This document shows, one piece after another, positions 1 to 11,902 of a stretch of DNA of 64,000 bases. Origin of the DNA: Alnus glutinosa (taxonomy: Eukaryota > Streptophyta > Magnoliopsida > Fagales > Betulaceae). The position numbers and the translations under genes were made by a program. The stretch is from positions 4,853,501 through 4,917,500 of the forward strand of contig NC_084892.1 of assembly GCF_958979055.1 (NCBI RefSeq). Direction: 5' to 3'. A model generated the notes under the pieces. The model worked only from the letters and a program-made list of their open reading frames with translations. It ran no database searches and was not told the origin of the DNA. How positions within the stretch are numbered: position 1 is the first letter of the stretch; every line of letters begins with the position of its first letter.

Positions 1-1586
1 CACAGTTATGAAATTACTGGAGTGCTTGGAGCATAATCTAATTAGGAGTTTGAGTCCTATATCATATAGTCTTTAATCTTATCTTCATAGAATTCAAATT
101 GGGTAGTAGAGTCTGGATAGGACACTCTCTTCAGCTAATGCCATACTATTAGGTACCTTACCCCATATTTGATGGGATAAAAGTCTTATCTTGATATACT
201 CGGAATATGCGTCTTTTTGGAGATAACGAATGGTCTTGTACTTAGGTATGATTTGGCCGGGCCGACCCGATACTACCTTAGGCCCACGTGCCTTTGGAGC
301 TGATTATTTCTCCAACATTCTATAAGAAAATCAACTCTCATGTCTCAAACAGTGATTTTAAATACTTATATCATATTAAACTCTTACACCATTGGATTGA
401 TGTAGTAGTGCTAATCAGCTTTAATTTTTATTTTTAATAAAGACTAATCCAAGAATTGATGGACACTACCACATCAGCCCAATAAGATAAAAGTAGGACA
501 TGAGATAAGTAATTAGCGTTACTCGTTTGCTTTATAAAACAAAACCAATTCAAAAAGCCACCAAACCTCTTACATGCACACAATAATCCCTCAGAATTCC
601 TGATTTCTTTTTAGTGAGCAACAGTTGACCGTTGTTATAAATTAACAATTATATAGGGACAAATATGTAAACGTCAGAATATACCTAGGTACAAATTAAC
701 AACAATTATAAATTTGGAAAGAAGTAAGTCAAGTAACTTATAATCTAAAAAAAGACAAGAGAACCTGTATGCCAAAGAATATACCTAGATACTCGTTCCA
801 ATAATGTTGGGAATCTTGGGATCTACTGGGTTGGGTGAACGACCAATAAATTTTTCAATTAAGCTCTCAAACTTTTGTGTATTTCTCATTTGCACCTCTA
901 CCTTTTCAAGCATTACATTTTATACCCTACATTATCTTAATTTCTCATGACGTTGCCTTTCAATTGTTGGAAATGGTCCAAATGGATAGATAGTTTCATA
1001 GTTTAAATTCTACAATGAAATAATTGAGAGAAGTGGTCATTTACAGCCCAACTAAAACAACAATAAGAAGAATTTGTATGTTTATTAATGTGTTTTGGGG
1101 GGGCTTTTTGTCTTTGGTTTGAAAATGAGTTCCAATATGATATAAAGGTGAAAATTATTTTTCTGTTTTTAGGTGTGTTTTGTGTTTGAATTGTTTGTTA
1201 ATGTTATTGTTTTGAGTAGAAAAAACAAAATTTTAACAAGTAAAGCCAAAAAATTTAACACGAGTAATGCAATTCAGTATACTTCTGTACAACTGCCATA
1301 CAACTGGATGAAAACTACGGGCTGCTTTTTACTGTCATATCATCTAATTGTATGACAGTTATACAAGAGCCTACTAAATAAAATTAATCTTTTAACAAAC
1401 ATAGCATAGATATTCGTCATGCTTTAGGAGTCATTTTGTTCTTTTGCACCTATTAGGCACTAGTCAACAAACCTAGCCCTAACGAGTCGGGGGTGTTACA
1501 CATAGTCAGGGTATTCTTACAAAGACAGAAACCACAATGCAGTAGACTCAATTTTTTGTTGAATAAAAACTTGAATATTATTATAT
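1..1586. other. Intergenic, no gene seen
   Basis: AT-rich sequence with only short random reading frames. No splice-supported coding signal, RNA gene or clear transposon end was recognised here. Confidence 0.5.
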
Positions 1587-1777
1587 GAGAAATGATAAAG
1601 GTACTAAATTTTTTTACTAAGAAATGAATGAGTACTAAGATGATGTGGATGTTATTAATTGAAGATGATCAAAATAATTAATAAAAAGAAATATTACGGA
1701 TACCAATGGCAATGAATAAGCTCCACATCATCTTAGTACCAATCTCAGAATCTCTTAGTAACCTTTAGAATTTCTCT
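1587..1777. mobile_element. MITE with long imperfect inverted repeats
   Basis: The left arm (agaaatgataaaggtac, later actaagatgatgtgga) reappears inverted at the right end (tccacatcatcttagt, later acctttagaatttctct). The arms are roughly 55 bases each around a short AT-rich centre. There is no coding capacity. It lies about 230 bases upstream of the PAP16-like start codon. Superfamily not assigned. Confidence 0.6.
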
Positions 1778-2006
1778 AACATACATATGTTTTATGGGAT
1801 AGATTGCAAATTGAAAAATCAATGGGGGGCTAATTAGAAATATGCTGAAAAATAGGGGCACCGCAGCAACTAACCTCAAACAAGATAGTGGCGAGAGCGA
1901 CTGTCATTTCATCCTCCTTCCCACCAAAACCGTCATCGATGCTTACCCAAACCGTCACCTCGTTGATGCCAAAGAAGCCATCCTTGCGACCGCTCTCTGC
2001 TCTGCG

Positions 2007-4404
2007 ATGATGGAGAGCTCCCCAACTCAGCTGTCGATCTTGTGCATCGCTTGCTTCTCTCTCTACTTCCAGCTCATCCTGACCCTCGGATTTGATTACC
2101 AAGTGCTCGCCCTGCCAAAGACGTCGGAGAATTGCCTTCGAATGCGGCCGGATGCACCGTTCAAGATCGCTCTCTTCGCCGACCTACATTTTGGGGAGGA
2201 CGCGTGGACGAACTGGGGACCCCGCCAGGACGTGAACTCTATAAAGGTCATGGATACTGTACTGGACGATGAAACTCCAGGTAACAATATCAGTTCAACG
2301 ACCTATGTGTAAAGTGTTATTCATACACTTCTAAGGTAAATAAATAAAAAATTATATTGTATATATTTTTATATATATCCAATTTATTTTTTTCCATAAG
2401 CTAAAGGTTAAATTTGACCTCTAGTCTGAATTTTATGGACTGTTTGATATTCAGCTGAAATAAAATGTTGGCACTTCTGCCTTGTGATTTCTACCCTGAC
2501 AAGTTCTTTTTTGCTATTTGAAAATTTAAAAATAATTATTTTAATATTTAATTTGACTTTTTAAAATTATTCGTTTTAAAAAATATAAACATTGCATACG
2601 ATTTGAAAATGCATATTTTTATACGTTTTTAATTGTAATTTTGTAAAAACATACTCCCGGACGATACATTAGGCCAATGGTTGTTCAAGTCACTTCAATT
2701 TGAAAAGTTTAAAGTTGTTTGTTTGTTAATATATATATATATTTTTTGGTTTATCTTTCTCAAAACAAAAACATTAACAAAAAAAATCCAGAAACAAATC
2801 ACATTTTCATCAAATTTCATCCCACATCAGAATAGTTTTCATCTTTATATCATGCCAAAACTTTTTTTTTTTTAATAAAAAGCAAAAAAAAAAAAAATCC
2901 CAAAGCACTTAACTAGCAAGCCTTAAGGGTGCACAGCTTGATAAATGGCATCTTTTTATAATTAATAATTTGATTCATTTATTTTGTTTGTTTGTTTCTT
3001 TTTTGGTTTAAAATTTTAATGAATTGATTGTGGAGCAGATTTTGTTATATACCTTGGAGATGTCATCACGGCCAACAATATACCGATTGCAAATGCCAGC
3101 TTATATTGGGATCAGGCAATTTCTCCGGCAAAATCCAGGGGAATACCATGGGCCAGTGTGTTTGGAAACCATGACGATGCAGCATTTGAATGGCCAATGG
3201 ATTGGTTTTCAGCCCCTGGAATTCCTCAACTTATTTGTCCACCGGCCAACTCGACATATTCAAGTAAGCATGAAGTTTGAAATATGGATTTTATAGCTGG
3301 TGACAACTAGTCATCCCTGGCACCAAGCCATGGGTTATCAGTGTTTCCGATTATGATCTCCCTGTTTTAGACAGCTGCTTGTTTGGTAGTGACCTATTAT
3401 AAGACAAGGGAAAATACATTTAATCCTGCGAAATATACATGCTTTTTCGATCTTGCCTCCGATGTTTAAAAAAAGTGTCAGATGGATCGCCCCAAAGGTT
3501 ATGACTTTTGCAATGTTGCTCATCCGTTAGTCATTCCGTCTTTTTTTTTGTCGGAAAATGACCCATGTGTGTCGCACATTAATTTCTAGTAGGTAAAAAG
3601 TCCAAAATGCCGTTATTTTTCCTTAATAAATAAATAAATTTGGGGGTGGCCGTAGGCTCGTAGCCACCCCCAAATGGCCCCCTATTTTATTTTTTTTGGA
3701 AGATGGGGGCATTTTAGACTTTTCATCCATTAAAAATCCACGTGCGTCGCATGTGGGCCATTTTCTGTTAGAGAAGACGGAAATGGCTAATGAATAGGCA
3801 ACATTGCAAAAGTCAGAAACTCCCCCCGGGAGGCGTAAAATATATTTTTCCATATAAGCTGGGATAGTCATAGACATGTTCATGTAAACAGTAATGACAA
3901 ATATTATGGCTAGTTTGTTAATGCTTTTTAGAGGGTGTTTTTTTTTTTTTGAAAAAGTGTTCTGATATAAAGATGAAAGTAGTTTTGAGTATTTTGTGTT
4001 TTTTAATATTTTTGTTTGAAAAGAGAAAACAAAAGGGAGAAAGAAAGAAAGAATATTATCGAACAAAGGCAGGCTTTGCAGAATTTTTGAAGGGCAAGTA
4101 AAGTTTGAAGAAAGCATAATGAAGGCTATCTTATGGAATGTAAAAAATAGTGTGTTTTCTAAGAGGTTTTTAAGAATTCTGTGTTGAATAGGGTTCTTTG
4201 TTTTTGTGTGGGGAACTCTCCTCTGTTTTGAGTAAGTGAGTAGTGTGCTATAATTGCTCCCCTTCAATTACTTGGAAGATAGCATTTATCTGCGATCATA
4301 AGTTCATAACACTGCAGTCTTGCTAATCTAGAATAGTTAATATAAAAAACGTTATCATGTTAATGCAATATTGCCAATATTACTATAAAAGATGATTCTC
4401 CCCT

Positions 4405-4467
<63 letters not shown>

Positions 4468-6788
4468 CATGATATATCATGTTAATGCAATATTGCCAAT
4501 ACATACTATAAAAGATGATTCTCCCCTTACGATATATTTATTTAAAGATTTTGATCTTAGCTTCTCTAATGAGGCCCTATGTCTGGCAGGGGAAGAAGCA
4601 TGTAGCTTTAGAGGCACACATCGTCTGGAGTTGATGAAGCACGAGATTGACCATAATGTACTCTCTCATTCTAGAAATGGTCCTAAAAAACTCTGGCCAA
4701 GTATATCCAACTATGTTCTCCAAGTCTCATCATTTGATGATACAAAGTCACCTGTGGTATACCTCTACTTCTTAGATTCTGGTGGTGGGTCCTATCCAGA
4801 AGTAATATCAAGCGCCCAAGCAGAATGGTTCCAGCATAAATCTCAAGAGATCAACCCTGACTCAAGGTACAAGAACAGGGAAATACAACTCTTTTTTTGA
4901 ACTACCTTTCATTGCAACTTATTAATTAGCTTAGGACAGAATATTTTGGAAACAAGTTTTAAATATCTAAATTTTAGTTCATTGATTTAAATGGTTGCCA
5001 AGAAAGGAAAAAATTATTTGAAAAATTAGAACCTTGCTTTGGATGTTGTTTGATTTAAGCGAAAGTGAATAGTTGTAGTTGACTATGGTGAGGTTTGGGT
5101 TTTCTTCTCTCAGGTACATCAATAAGAGACCTAAAGTGAATACTCTGAATTTCTTTATTCTCATCTTATCTATTTCCTCCATTTTCTCGTCCATCAAATT
5201 AAGTGTTATCTGACAGGGTGCCTGAGCTAATATTCTGGCACATTCCAAGTGCTGCATATAAGAAGGTCGCTCCATGGTTTGGAATACGTCAGCCTTGCGT
5301 GGGCTTAATTAACAAAGAAAGAGTTGCTGCTCAAGAAGCAGAAATGGGTATCATGAAACTTCTGGCTAAAAGGCCTTCTGTCAAGGTAAGTTCACTGATC
5401 TGCATTCTTATACACTTAACCATATTCATTTGTATTTATGTACGTACATAACATACATTCGCCTGAGATGCCTGCTTTCTCTGTAACTACACAAAGGAAC
5501 ATACTTATATATCATTATGTTGCAAAAGAGTAATGTTAGACCTGACTCTTTTACAACTTATTGACACGTGTCAGCATGTGGTTTAAGGGTGTTAAAAATT
5601 GTTTTTTAGTGGCTGATGTGGCACCGATCACATGCTCAGCAAGTTGTAAAAGAATTGTAGGTTTAGTATTTTTCGTTACAAAAATACACATACCTGCATA
5701 CATATCCATGACGCTCCTGGTCGAAATGGGCCGAGTTTTGACCTTGAACGCCCAATTTTCAGCTGTATTTTATAATTACTACCAAATCAAATGGGTAGCT
5801 GCAAATTTCTTGAATCATATGCTGTACAGTTTATGCCTGGCTTGATATTTATGTACTTGGGCTTTTATGGCCCTGAATGACCATTTTCTTTTTGTCATTG
5901 CTTCACTTGATGGACAAGAGTTACTTAAGAATGAAAAATTGCAATCTTCTAGCATGTTACGATTGAATTACCTAATATTTGTATCTTCTATGACTTCTCT
6001 GCTATCAATGGAGCATTCTTTTTTTATTTTATTTTATTTTTTTATTTTGTCAACTCTCAGTTGTTTCCAAACTGTTTGAACATTTCTTCATGTTGTATAT
6101 CTTCCGGTCACTCATTACGATTCTTTTTACCATGTTGTTCATTGCTTCCCCTTAAACTTCTTGTTTATATTTAGATGGTACTAATCATTTTTGAGTTCCA
6201 TGACAATCCACTTTCAGCTAAATATGAGTTCCAGCACCCAAGACATTTGAGTCACACCAAAATCATCAAAATGTGGTCTAGGATGAACTGAATTTTGGTT
6301 ATTGTGTTTATATCTTTCTTCAAAGCATGAAAGAGTATGGGAAAAATGTTAATATTTTGGCAAGAAGGTTTAATATATCCTGATCAGTTTTGCCTTGAGA
6401 AATCCTGTGAATTGGAATTACAGTAAATGTGTAACATGTGTGCTTAAGGTTCTTGAATGTTAGAATATTGATTGAATAATTAAATTCTTTATTTCTTATC
6501 AGTTTAATCTTTTGAGATAAGTAGTGATTTAATATAGTATTAAAGTGAAGATTTTGAGTTTGAGCCTTCTATCATTCGCCCCACATTTCAATTAAATATT
6601 CAATTTTTTACCAGCTTAAATTTTTAGAATAACTGGTAATTTAACAGCCATAAATTAAATGAATCTTTGGCATTTGTATTGATGGAAATAAATGGGGTCA
6701 TGTTGAGTCGTTTCTCTTTTCATTGTGGCAGGCAATATTCGTTGGGCACAACCATGGATTGGACTGGTGCTGCCCCTACAAGACGCTT

Positions 6789-6820
<32 letters not shown>

Positions 6821-6944
6821 TGGCTATGGAGACTGGCCTAGGGGAGCTAGAATTCTAGAAATCACTCAGCAGCCCTTCTCTGTTAATTCTTGGATAAGGA
6901 TGGAGGACAATGTAGTGCACAGTAGAGTGGTCTTGAGTCCTTAA
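2007..6944 (+). CDS. PAP16: Probable inactive purple acid phosphatase 16-like metallophosphatase (five exons)
   Basis: A calcineurin-like metallophosphoesterase of the plant PAP16/PAP29 group. Exons by GT/AG junctions and reading frame: 2007-2280, 3039-3263, 4590-4866, 5217-5385 and 6732-6944, giving about 385 residues, the usual size for the group. ATG 2007 is chosen because it opens onto a hydrophobic N-terminus (residues 9-27, probable signal peptide); the frame is open farther upstream but not family-like there. Metal-binding motifs are visible in order: DLH (59-61), GDV (98-100), GNHD (134-137), FWH (265-267) and VGHNHG (319-324). The tyrosine of the classical GDxxY motif is missing (GDVIT), which is why family members are named probable inactive. 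The exon 2/3 junction is the least certain: acceptor 4588-4589 gives the right phase but creates an Arg at the join. Introns 2 and 4 hold inverted-repeat elements. It is likely secreted; the substrate cannot be inferred. Confidence 0.9.
3407..3852. mobile_element. Inverted-repeat DNA element in PAP16 intron 2
   Basis: About 130-base arms are inverted copies. Left-arm blocks gacttttgcaatgttgc, cattccgtct and gaaaatgacccatgtg match the inverse of right-arm blocks gcaacattgcaaaagtc, agacggaaatg and catgtgggccattttc. A GC-rich internal palindrome (gggggtggccgtaggctcg) sits near the centre. No transposase frame. Mutator-like by its long arms, but no clear target duplication was found. Confidence 0.6.
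4354..4529. repeat. 54-base direct duplication flanking an (AT)n microsatellite and a palindrome
   Basis: Positions 4354-4407 and 4476-4529 are near-identical direct copies, both ending ataaaagatgattctcccctt (here split by one small change). They are separated by an (AT)n tract (about 4408-4462) and a perfect 24-base palindrome at 4463-4486. The second copy ends only about 60 bases before the exon 3 acceptor of the PAP16-like gene. Confidence 0.8.
5529..5678. mobile_element. Short foldback MITE in PAP16 intron 4
   Basis: The block cttttacaactta followed by tcagcatgtgg is answered inverted by cacatgctcag and caagttgtaaaag. The arms extend outward with matching gttagacctgac and gtaggtttagtat. 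Non-coding, about 150 bases. Confidence 0.55.
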
Positions 6945-7084
6945 GTCCTATGTATAAATTGTGTGTACTATCAATGAATATAATAATTTTGTATATGTAT
7001 TTAATACTTGAGAGGCCACATTATTTTTTTTCCTCTTTTCCTTCTCTCTGTCGACACAACACCTTATCATGATGATCACTTGAA

Positions 7085-7352
7085 CAAAAGAGTGCCTCCG
7101 GTTGCCTCATAAGCGGAGTGCGTGCCAGAGATGACATCTTCTCTTAAACCAAGAGTCTCGATGAGGGATTTTTTTGGCTCTCGATGTGAATTGCATAATC
7201 CCACAAATCATCGAGTCTTTGAACGCAGGTTGCGGCCGAAGCCACCTGACTAACGGCACGTCTGCCTGGGTGTCATGCATCGCTGCCCCCAACCCCATTG
7301 CCTAGCAAAGAAACGAGAGGGGGCCTGTAGGGCGGACGTTGGCCTCTTGTTT
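7085..7352 (+). rRNA. Degenerate ITS1/5.8S/ITS2 nuclear rDNA fragment (pseudogene)
   Basis: From about 7145 to 7278 the sequence follows plant 5.8S rRNA: a decayed 5' start (gagtctcgatgaggg), then ggctctcg, tgtgaattgca, atcgagtctttgaacgca, and the 3' end cacgtctgcctgggtgtcat. ITS2-like sequence follows (cgctgcccccaaccccattg). About 40 bases of the 5.8S core, including the gatgaagaacg stretch, are missing between ggctctcg and tgtgaattgca, so it cannot be a working rRNA gene. The upstream 7085-7144 stretch is probably ITS1. No 18S or 25S sequence adjoins it. A stray insertion just downstream of the PAP16-like gene. Confidence 0.85.
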
Positions 7353-8300
7353 AAGCTTTTAAGATAAATAATTATTTAATAGGAAATGTATTTCTCTACT
7401 AAATTTTAAACTTATCTTTATGCAATGCACCGATCATGGCTCTCAAAACAAAGCTTCGTGGCTCCACTGCTCTCCACACATAAAGATTAATAAAAGAAGG
7501 TGGAAAGCTAATTAATAAAAGGAATGGAAGCAAGCATCATAATAACCCTAGAATTTTCTAATGAATATCTAATTAATCAAGGGATTTAATGCATTAACAT
7601 TGGCAAACAGCGATGTGCATCAGTGCATGTAATTATAGTGACAGTGATGGTGCATTAATTACTATGAAATACTTCTTTTCCCCCTTTGGTAATCCATAAA
7701 ATCCCTGTTTGTCACGACAAGTTGCTCCTATGGTTTAATGTAATCAAACCAAGCATATGCAATTTGATTTTAATATGTGCATGCTTAGACCCTCAGCTTG
7801 TTTAAAATTCAATTGATGAAAAGAAGTTCCCCTAGATTCCCCCATATTCTTTCAGAAAAAAGCTTCTTTATATAAAAATCAAGCATAGATGATTCTCGTC
7901 ACTTTATGCTTCATCAAAGATTGTTTAACTCAAAAATAGGGAATATATATATATGTATATATATATATTATGCCAAAACAAACATGACCTAATCAATACC
8001 CAACAGTCCTAGGGCTTTTAGATCAATAGTATTAGAGTCAGGTTCCACGTCACGGTTTTAAATTAAGGATGAGACAACCTATAAAGCATAAGCTGGATTA
8101 AAATGTATTGATATTATGTATGAACGTAATGTTGAGTCATTGAATACTGATAGATGAGTAGAGCTGTTAAAAGATAAAAGGTTACCATTGGGTCAGTGTC
8201 GATAAAGTGGGCTACAGTCAACATCGAATTTGAAAGTGTGAATGAATTTTAGGATCTTAAGGGTTAATGGTTTAACCAAATTAGTAACAATTATATTTAA
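7353..8300. other. Intergenic, no gene seen
   Basis: AT-rich, with a small (TA)n tract near 7945-7970. No coding or RNA signal found. Confidence 0.5.
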
Positions 8301-8763
8301 TAGGGAGAACTTCACTTGTAATCCTGATTTTTCATTACTTCTGCAAAAAGGTACACAAACCTTAAAAAGTTACAATTTAGGGTATTCATCTTCCATTTAT
8401 TTTTTTATTTTTTAAAATTTCAACCTTTCAGTAGAATTTTTTGTTAAATTCAGTCAAAATTTCGAAAATACCCCTCATTTTTTAAGGAAAAAAATTGATA
8501 AGATTTAGATATTGTTCAGAATTTAACAGAATTTGTAAAAATACCCATGCCTAAATCTTTGAAAATTTGTATAATTTTTTTTTTTAAAAAAAAAAATAAA
8601 TACGTGGGTATTTTGATAGGATTTAGCAGAAAATTCTAACGGATGGTTTAAACTAAAAAAAAAAAAATTGAAAATAGATACCTTAAATTGATACTTTTTA
8701 AAGTTTGAATAAATTTTTGAAAAAATGATAAAAGACCAAGGAGTATAAGTGAAGTTTTTCCTA
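8301..8763. mobile_element. Inverted-repeat DNA element, non-autonomous
   Basis: The left end (atagggagaacttcacttgta) is answered by the inverted right end (tataagtgaagtttttcctat), and the arms continue with similar AT-rich matches. Both flanks read tatttaat, which may be a target duplication or part of the arms. It holds only A/T-rich non-coding sequence. Confidence 0.6.
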
Positions 8764-9067
8764 TTTAATAACATAGTAGAACAATAACTAGAAAACGTTG
8801 TACAGTCTAAATGACTTGATATAATAGATTTACTAGATTAGAAAGGGTTCTAATCTTGGACATCTCATGTATAAACCAGTTAGGTTTTATGACCTAGCTA
8901 TGAGTCTATGACTGAATCGTATGGAACATGATTTCTTTCCAATTCTCCTAGCCTGACCAACATAATTGATCAAATCCTCTTTTAAATCACTGATTGCCAA
9001 CACAATTCATGGTAATTTAAACAGGTTAAGCAAAAATTCTGCAATTACATCAATACCACTTTTGCTT

Positions 9068-9835
9068 AAGGGTTTGTAATTTCAATTTAATCATTGTTTT
9101 TCCAATTTCGACAATTATGTCTTTAGGTTTTATCTCAATTTTAAATAGGTCTCTCTGTTAATTTGCCTTTCAATTAATTGACAGTGTGCCATGATAGAAC
9201 TACGTTAATGACACGTGGCTCACGACTAACGTTATGCGTCTCAACTATACGTTTCACTAAGCAAATCAATCTTAAATTACAAGTTTACTCTAAATAAACA
9301 AATTTTAAAAATAAAAACAAAAAAAGAAAAGAAAAGAAAAGAAAAAATATAAAAGAAGAGTGACGACTATGAGGGGAGGCTAGCCACCCATCACAAGTGA
9401 AGGGCGGCCACCCACGGTGAGGAGAAACCGTCCCTCACAAATCTATTAGGGGTGGTGGCCCATCATCAGTCAAGGGGGGCTCATCTAGTGAAGTGGTTGT
9501 CCCTCATAGGGTTGCCGGCCACCCCTCTATGAGAAGAGGTCTTCTACCACAATCACTACCCTTCTATTATTATTATTTTCAAATTTTGTTATTTTATTTT
9601 ATGGTTTATCTTTTTTTATTTAGGATAGTTTTGTCAAGTGAGAGGTACATTTGGTGCATCACTTGTCAAATGCAAGCCACATGTCATTGACTTAGTGGTT
9701 GGATGTAACAGACCATTAATTAATTGAATGACAGATTAACAAAGGGGCCTATTTGAAGTTGTGATAGAACTCAAGAATCTAATTATTGAACTTGGAAACC
9801 TGAGAAGTAAATTGAAATTACAAAAAAAACTTGAA
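9068..9835. mobile_element. Inverted-repeat Mutator-like element, non-autonomous
   Basis: Roughly 100-base arms: left blocks gtaatttcaattta, ttaaataggtctctctgtt and caattaattga match the inverse of right blocks tcaattaattgaatgac, acaaaggggcctatttgaa and taaattgaaattac. The centre (9360-9540) is GC-rich with repeated ggccaccc motifs. No transposase was recognised. Confidence 0.65.
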
Positions 9836-11360
9836 GGACTAATTTTTATTTTCACTTTGCTTATAAATGAAGGGTACCTCTTTCTTTTTTAAAAGAGAGA
9901 GATTTTAGGTTCAATTCAAGGGAAAGGAGGGCTTGAAGGCTGCCCCATTGCTGAAGCTACCATTATTTCCACTTAATTAAAAAAGAAAAGAAAAGAAAAG
10001 AAAGAAAAAGAATAAAGAAGAGCTCTCTGCTGCTTGGGCCATTAGAAACTGAAAAGGCACTTTAATCTCTTCCTAACAGTACAACTCATGGTAGGCTGAT
10101 TTTGTTAAGCAAGTTCCAATCCCTTCCCCACCAAACAAGAAGACATATAGAATTCTCTGCATTGATGTCTTCGTCTCGGGACATTCAGCAGCTCAAAAGC
10201 CATTTGCTCTCATTTTGCTGGCCCACAATGGAAAGGTAACGAGCAGCTAAAGTTCAATTATCTTGGACAAGTCAAAAACTGTTCACATGGCCAATGATAA
10301 TTGATGAAGGGAAGGGGACCAAAGTTTCCATGGCTTTTCAATATATTATATTTATCACATACTTAATCTAATCCACAGCTAAGTTTGACTGATCTTTAGG
10401 AAGCTGTTTCGGCTTGATTATTAATTTATTATGTCATGCAACAAAGACTACTTTCTACTGCAATATTGCAGCAAATGTCTTCAAAACCACCCCATGAAGA
10501 AAATTTCGAAATATGTTCACACCATTTATAGGGAGTAAGAAGTTTAATGTCGACGTTGCTTTTGGACGAATGGAGAAAGTTAGAGTCTGTTTTGAATTTG
10601 CAGTTTCAAAACGTGCGATTTAAAAAATAGCGATTTCAAAATGTAGTTAAGAGTTTGATAAAATCACGGTTTGCCATTTAAAGTTGCAGTTTTCATATCA
10701 TAATTTTGATACGTATATCAGTCTATCAAATCCCATGTTTTCAGCTTTAACATGACAATTAAAAACGTGACACATACTTCCTAATTGTGAATTGACCTAG
10801 AATGTAATCTCAACCCTGCAATACATATCTCCTAATTGGGAATTGACCTGCAAAATTTAATCTCAACCCAATTCACCCAAATCTGGATGAAATAAATAGG
10901 TATAATTTTAATCTGACTCAAATTCATCCCTAACCACCATTTTTCTAGTAAAATCACAAAAAACGGACTTTTGAACCGGTCAGGGGCAGTAGTGAAATTG
11001 GCAGTTGGAATAGAGAGAATGGGAGGCATAGGGGACCCTCATGATGTTGAACAGAGAATTGCTCTTAAGTCAGAATGCACCAACCATCACAATTCACAAA
11101 GTATCTGCATAAAGCCACCTTACACCTCACACCTTACTCCAAGCAGTGATGCTTTTCCCTTTCCCTGCATTGTTCTTGTTTCCCTTCTCACTCCCTGATC
11201 ATATATATATCATTTGGTCTTGAAAACAAAGACTAAGCAAAAGCAATAGAAAAACCCACTTGGGGTTTATGCATCAATAAGATAGTTTCAGTGGTTATTA
11301 TGTGTTTTCAAGACCATGGAGAGAGTTAAATAAATCGTGCTCTTCTGTAGCTGATTCTTG
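9836..11360. other. Intergenic with probable IQD promoter; MITE remnant 10560-10745
   Basis: No gene seen. About 10560-10745 resembles the gcgatttt-rich inverted-repeat family found intact at 15706-16445 (gtgcgattt, aatcacggttt), heavily decayed. A TATATATA tract at about 11202-11210 is a candidate TATA box for the downstream IQD gene, which would place its transcription start near 11235. Confidence 0.4.
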
Positions 11361-11902
11361 ATGGTGCAAAAGGTAAGATTCTCTTAGCTGCTGTATATTC
11401 AAATTATTGTACTTTCATTCCATTTGTTTGGTAAAACACTGACCTTTGCGATTCTTTTCTTGGGTTACATTAAGCAATACATGTGCTTTTGAGGATATGA
11501 GTGAGTTACTGTTTTAGATTTCATGCATAATTGTCAACTGAGAAATAGGAATATTAGTGGCATTGACACTAATCACACTATCAAATGTTTGCACTTCCAA
11601 ATTTGGTCAGGCCAAATGGGCTTGACAAACTGAAATGTAGTTATAAACAGAGTTACTGGTTTTGTTCCCAGTGTGTTTTCTCTAGAAAATTGTTTGATGA
11701 TGTTCTCCAAAAGGTTACTTTTTATTTTCTTGGGTTGTTTTTAATCTTCTGTGTATAGAACAAATGTTAAAGGTTTCTGTTTTTGTAGGGTCTAGTTGAA
11801 GAATATAGACTGATGTTATTGAATTTGGTCAATACGATCTTACAAATCAATGGCAAAGACCAAGTGCTGGTTTGGTTGGGTGGGGAGACTCTTTACTTCT
11901 GA
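11361..11902 (+). CDS. Upstream ORF (41 codons, spliced) overlapping the IQD start codon
   Basis: ATG 11361 opens a frame of four codons that meets a splice donor (aag then gtaagattctc at 11373). The matching acceptor (tttttgtag, ending 11788) rejoins in frame at 11789, and the frame runs to TGA 11900-11902. That is 50 bases past the IQD ATG at 11850 and in a different frame. The predicted peptide is 41 residues, with a second in-frame ATG at 11813. If the 5'-UTR intron is spliced as inferred, ribosomes would meet this ORF first. Both start codons have G at +4 and a weak -3 base. Whether it is translated or regulatory is inference only. Confidence 0.45.

Noticed and set aside
3623-4267. 214-codon minus-strand frame in PAP16 intron 2
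   Set aside because: It spans the inverted-repeat element and AT-rich intron, has no recognisable domain, and lies opposite a well-supported gene.
7107-7298. 63-codon minus-strand frame
   Set aside because: It overlaps the 5.8S/ITS2 fragment on the opposite strand; the rRNA match explains the sequence.
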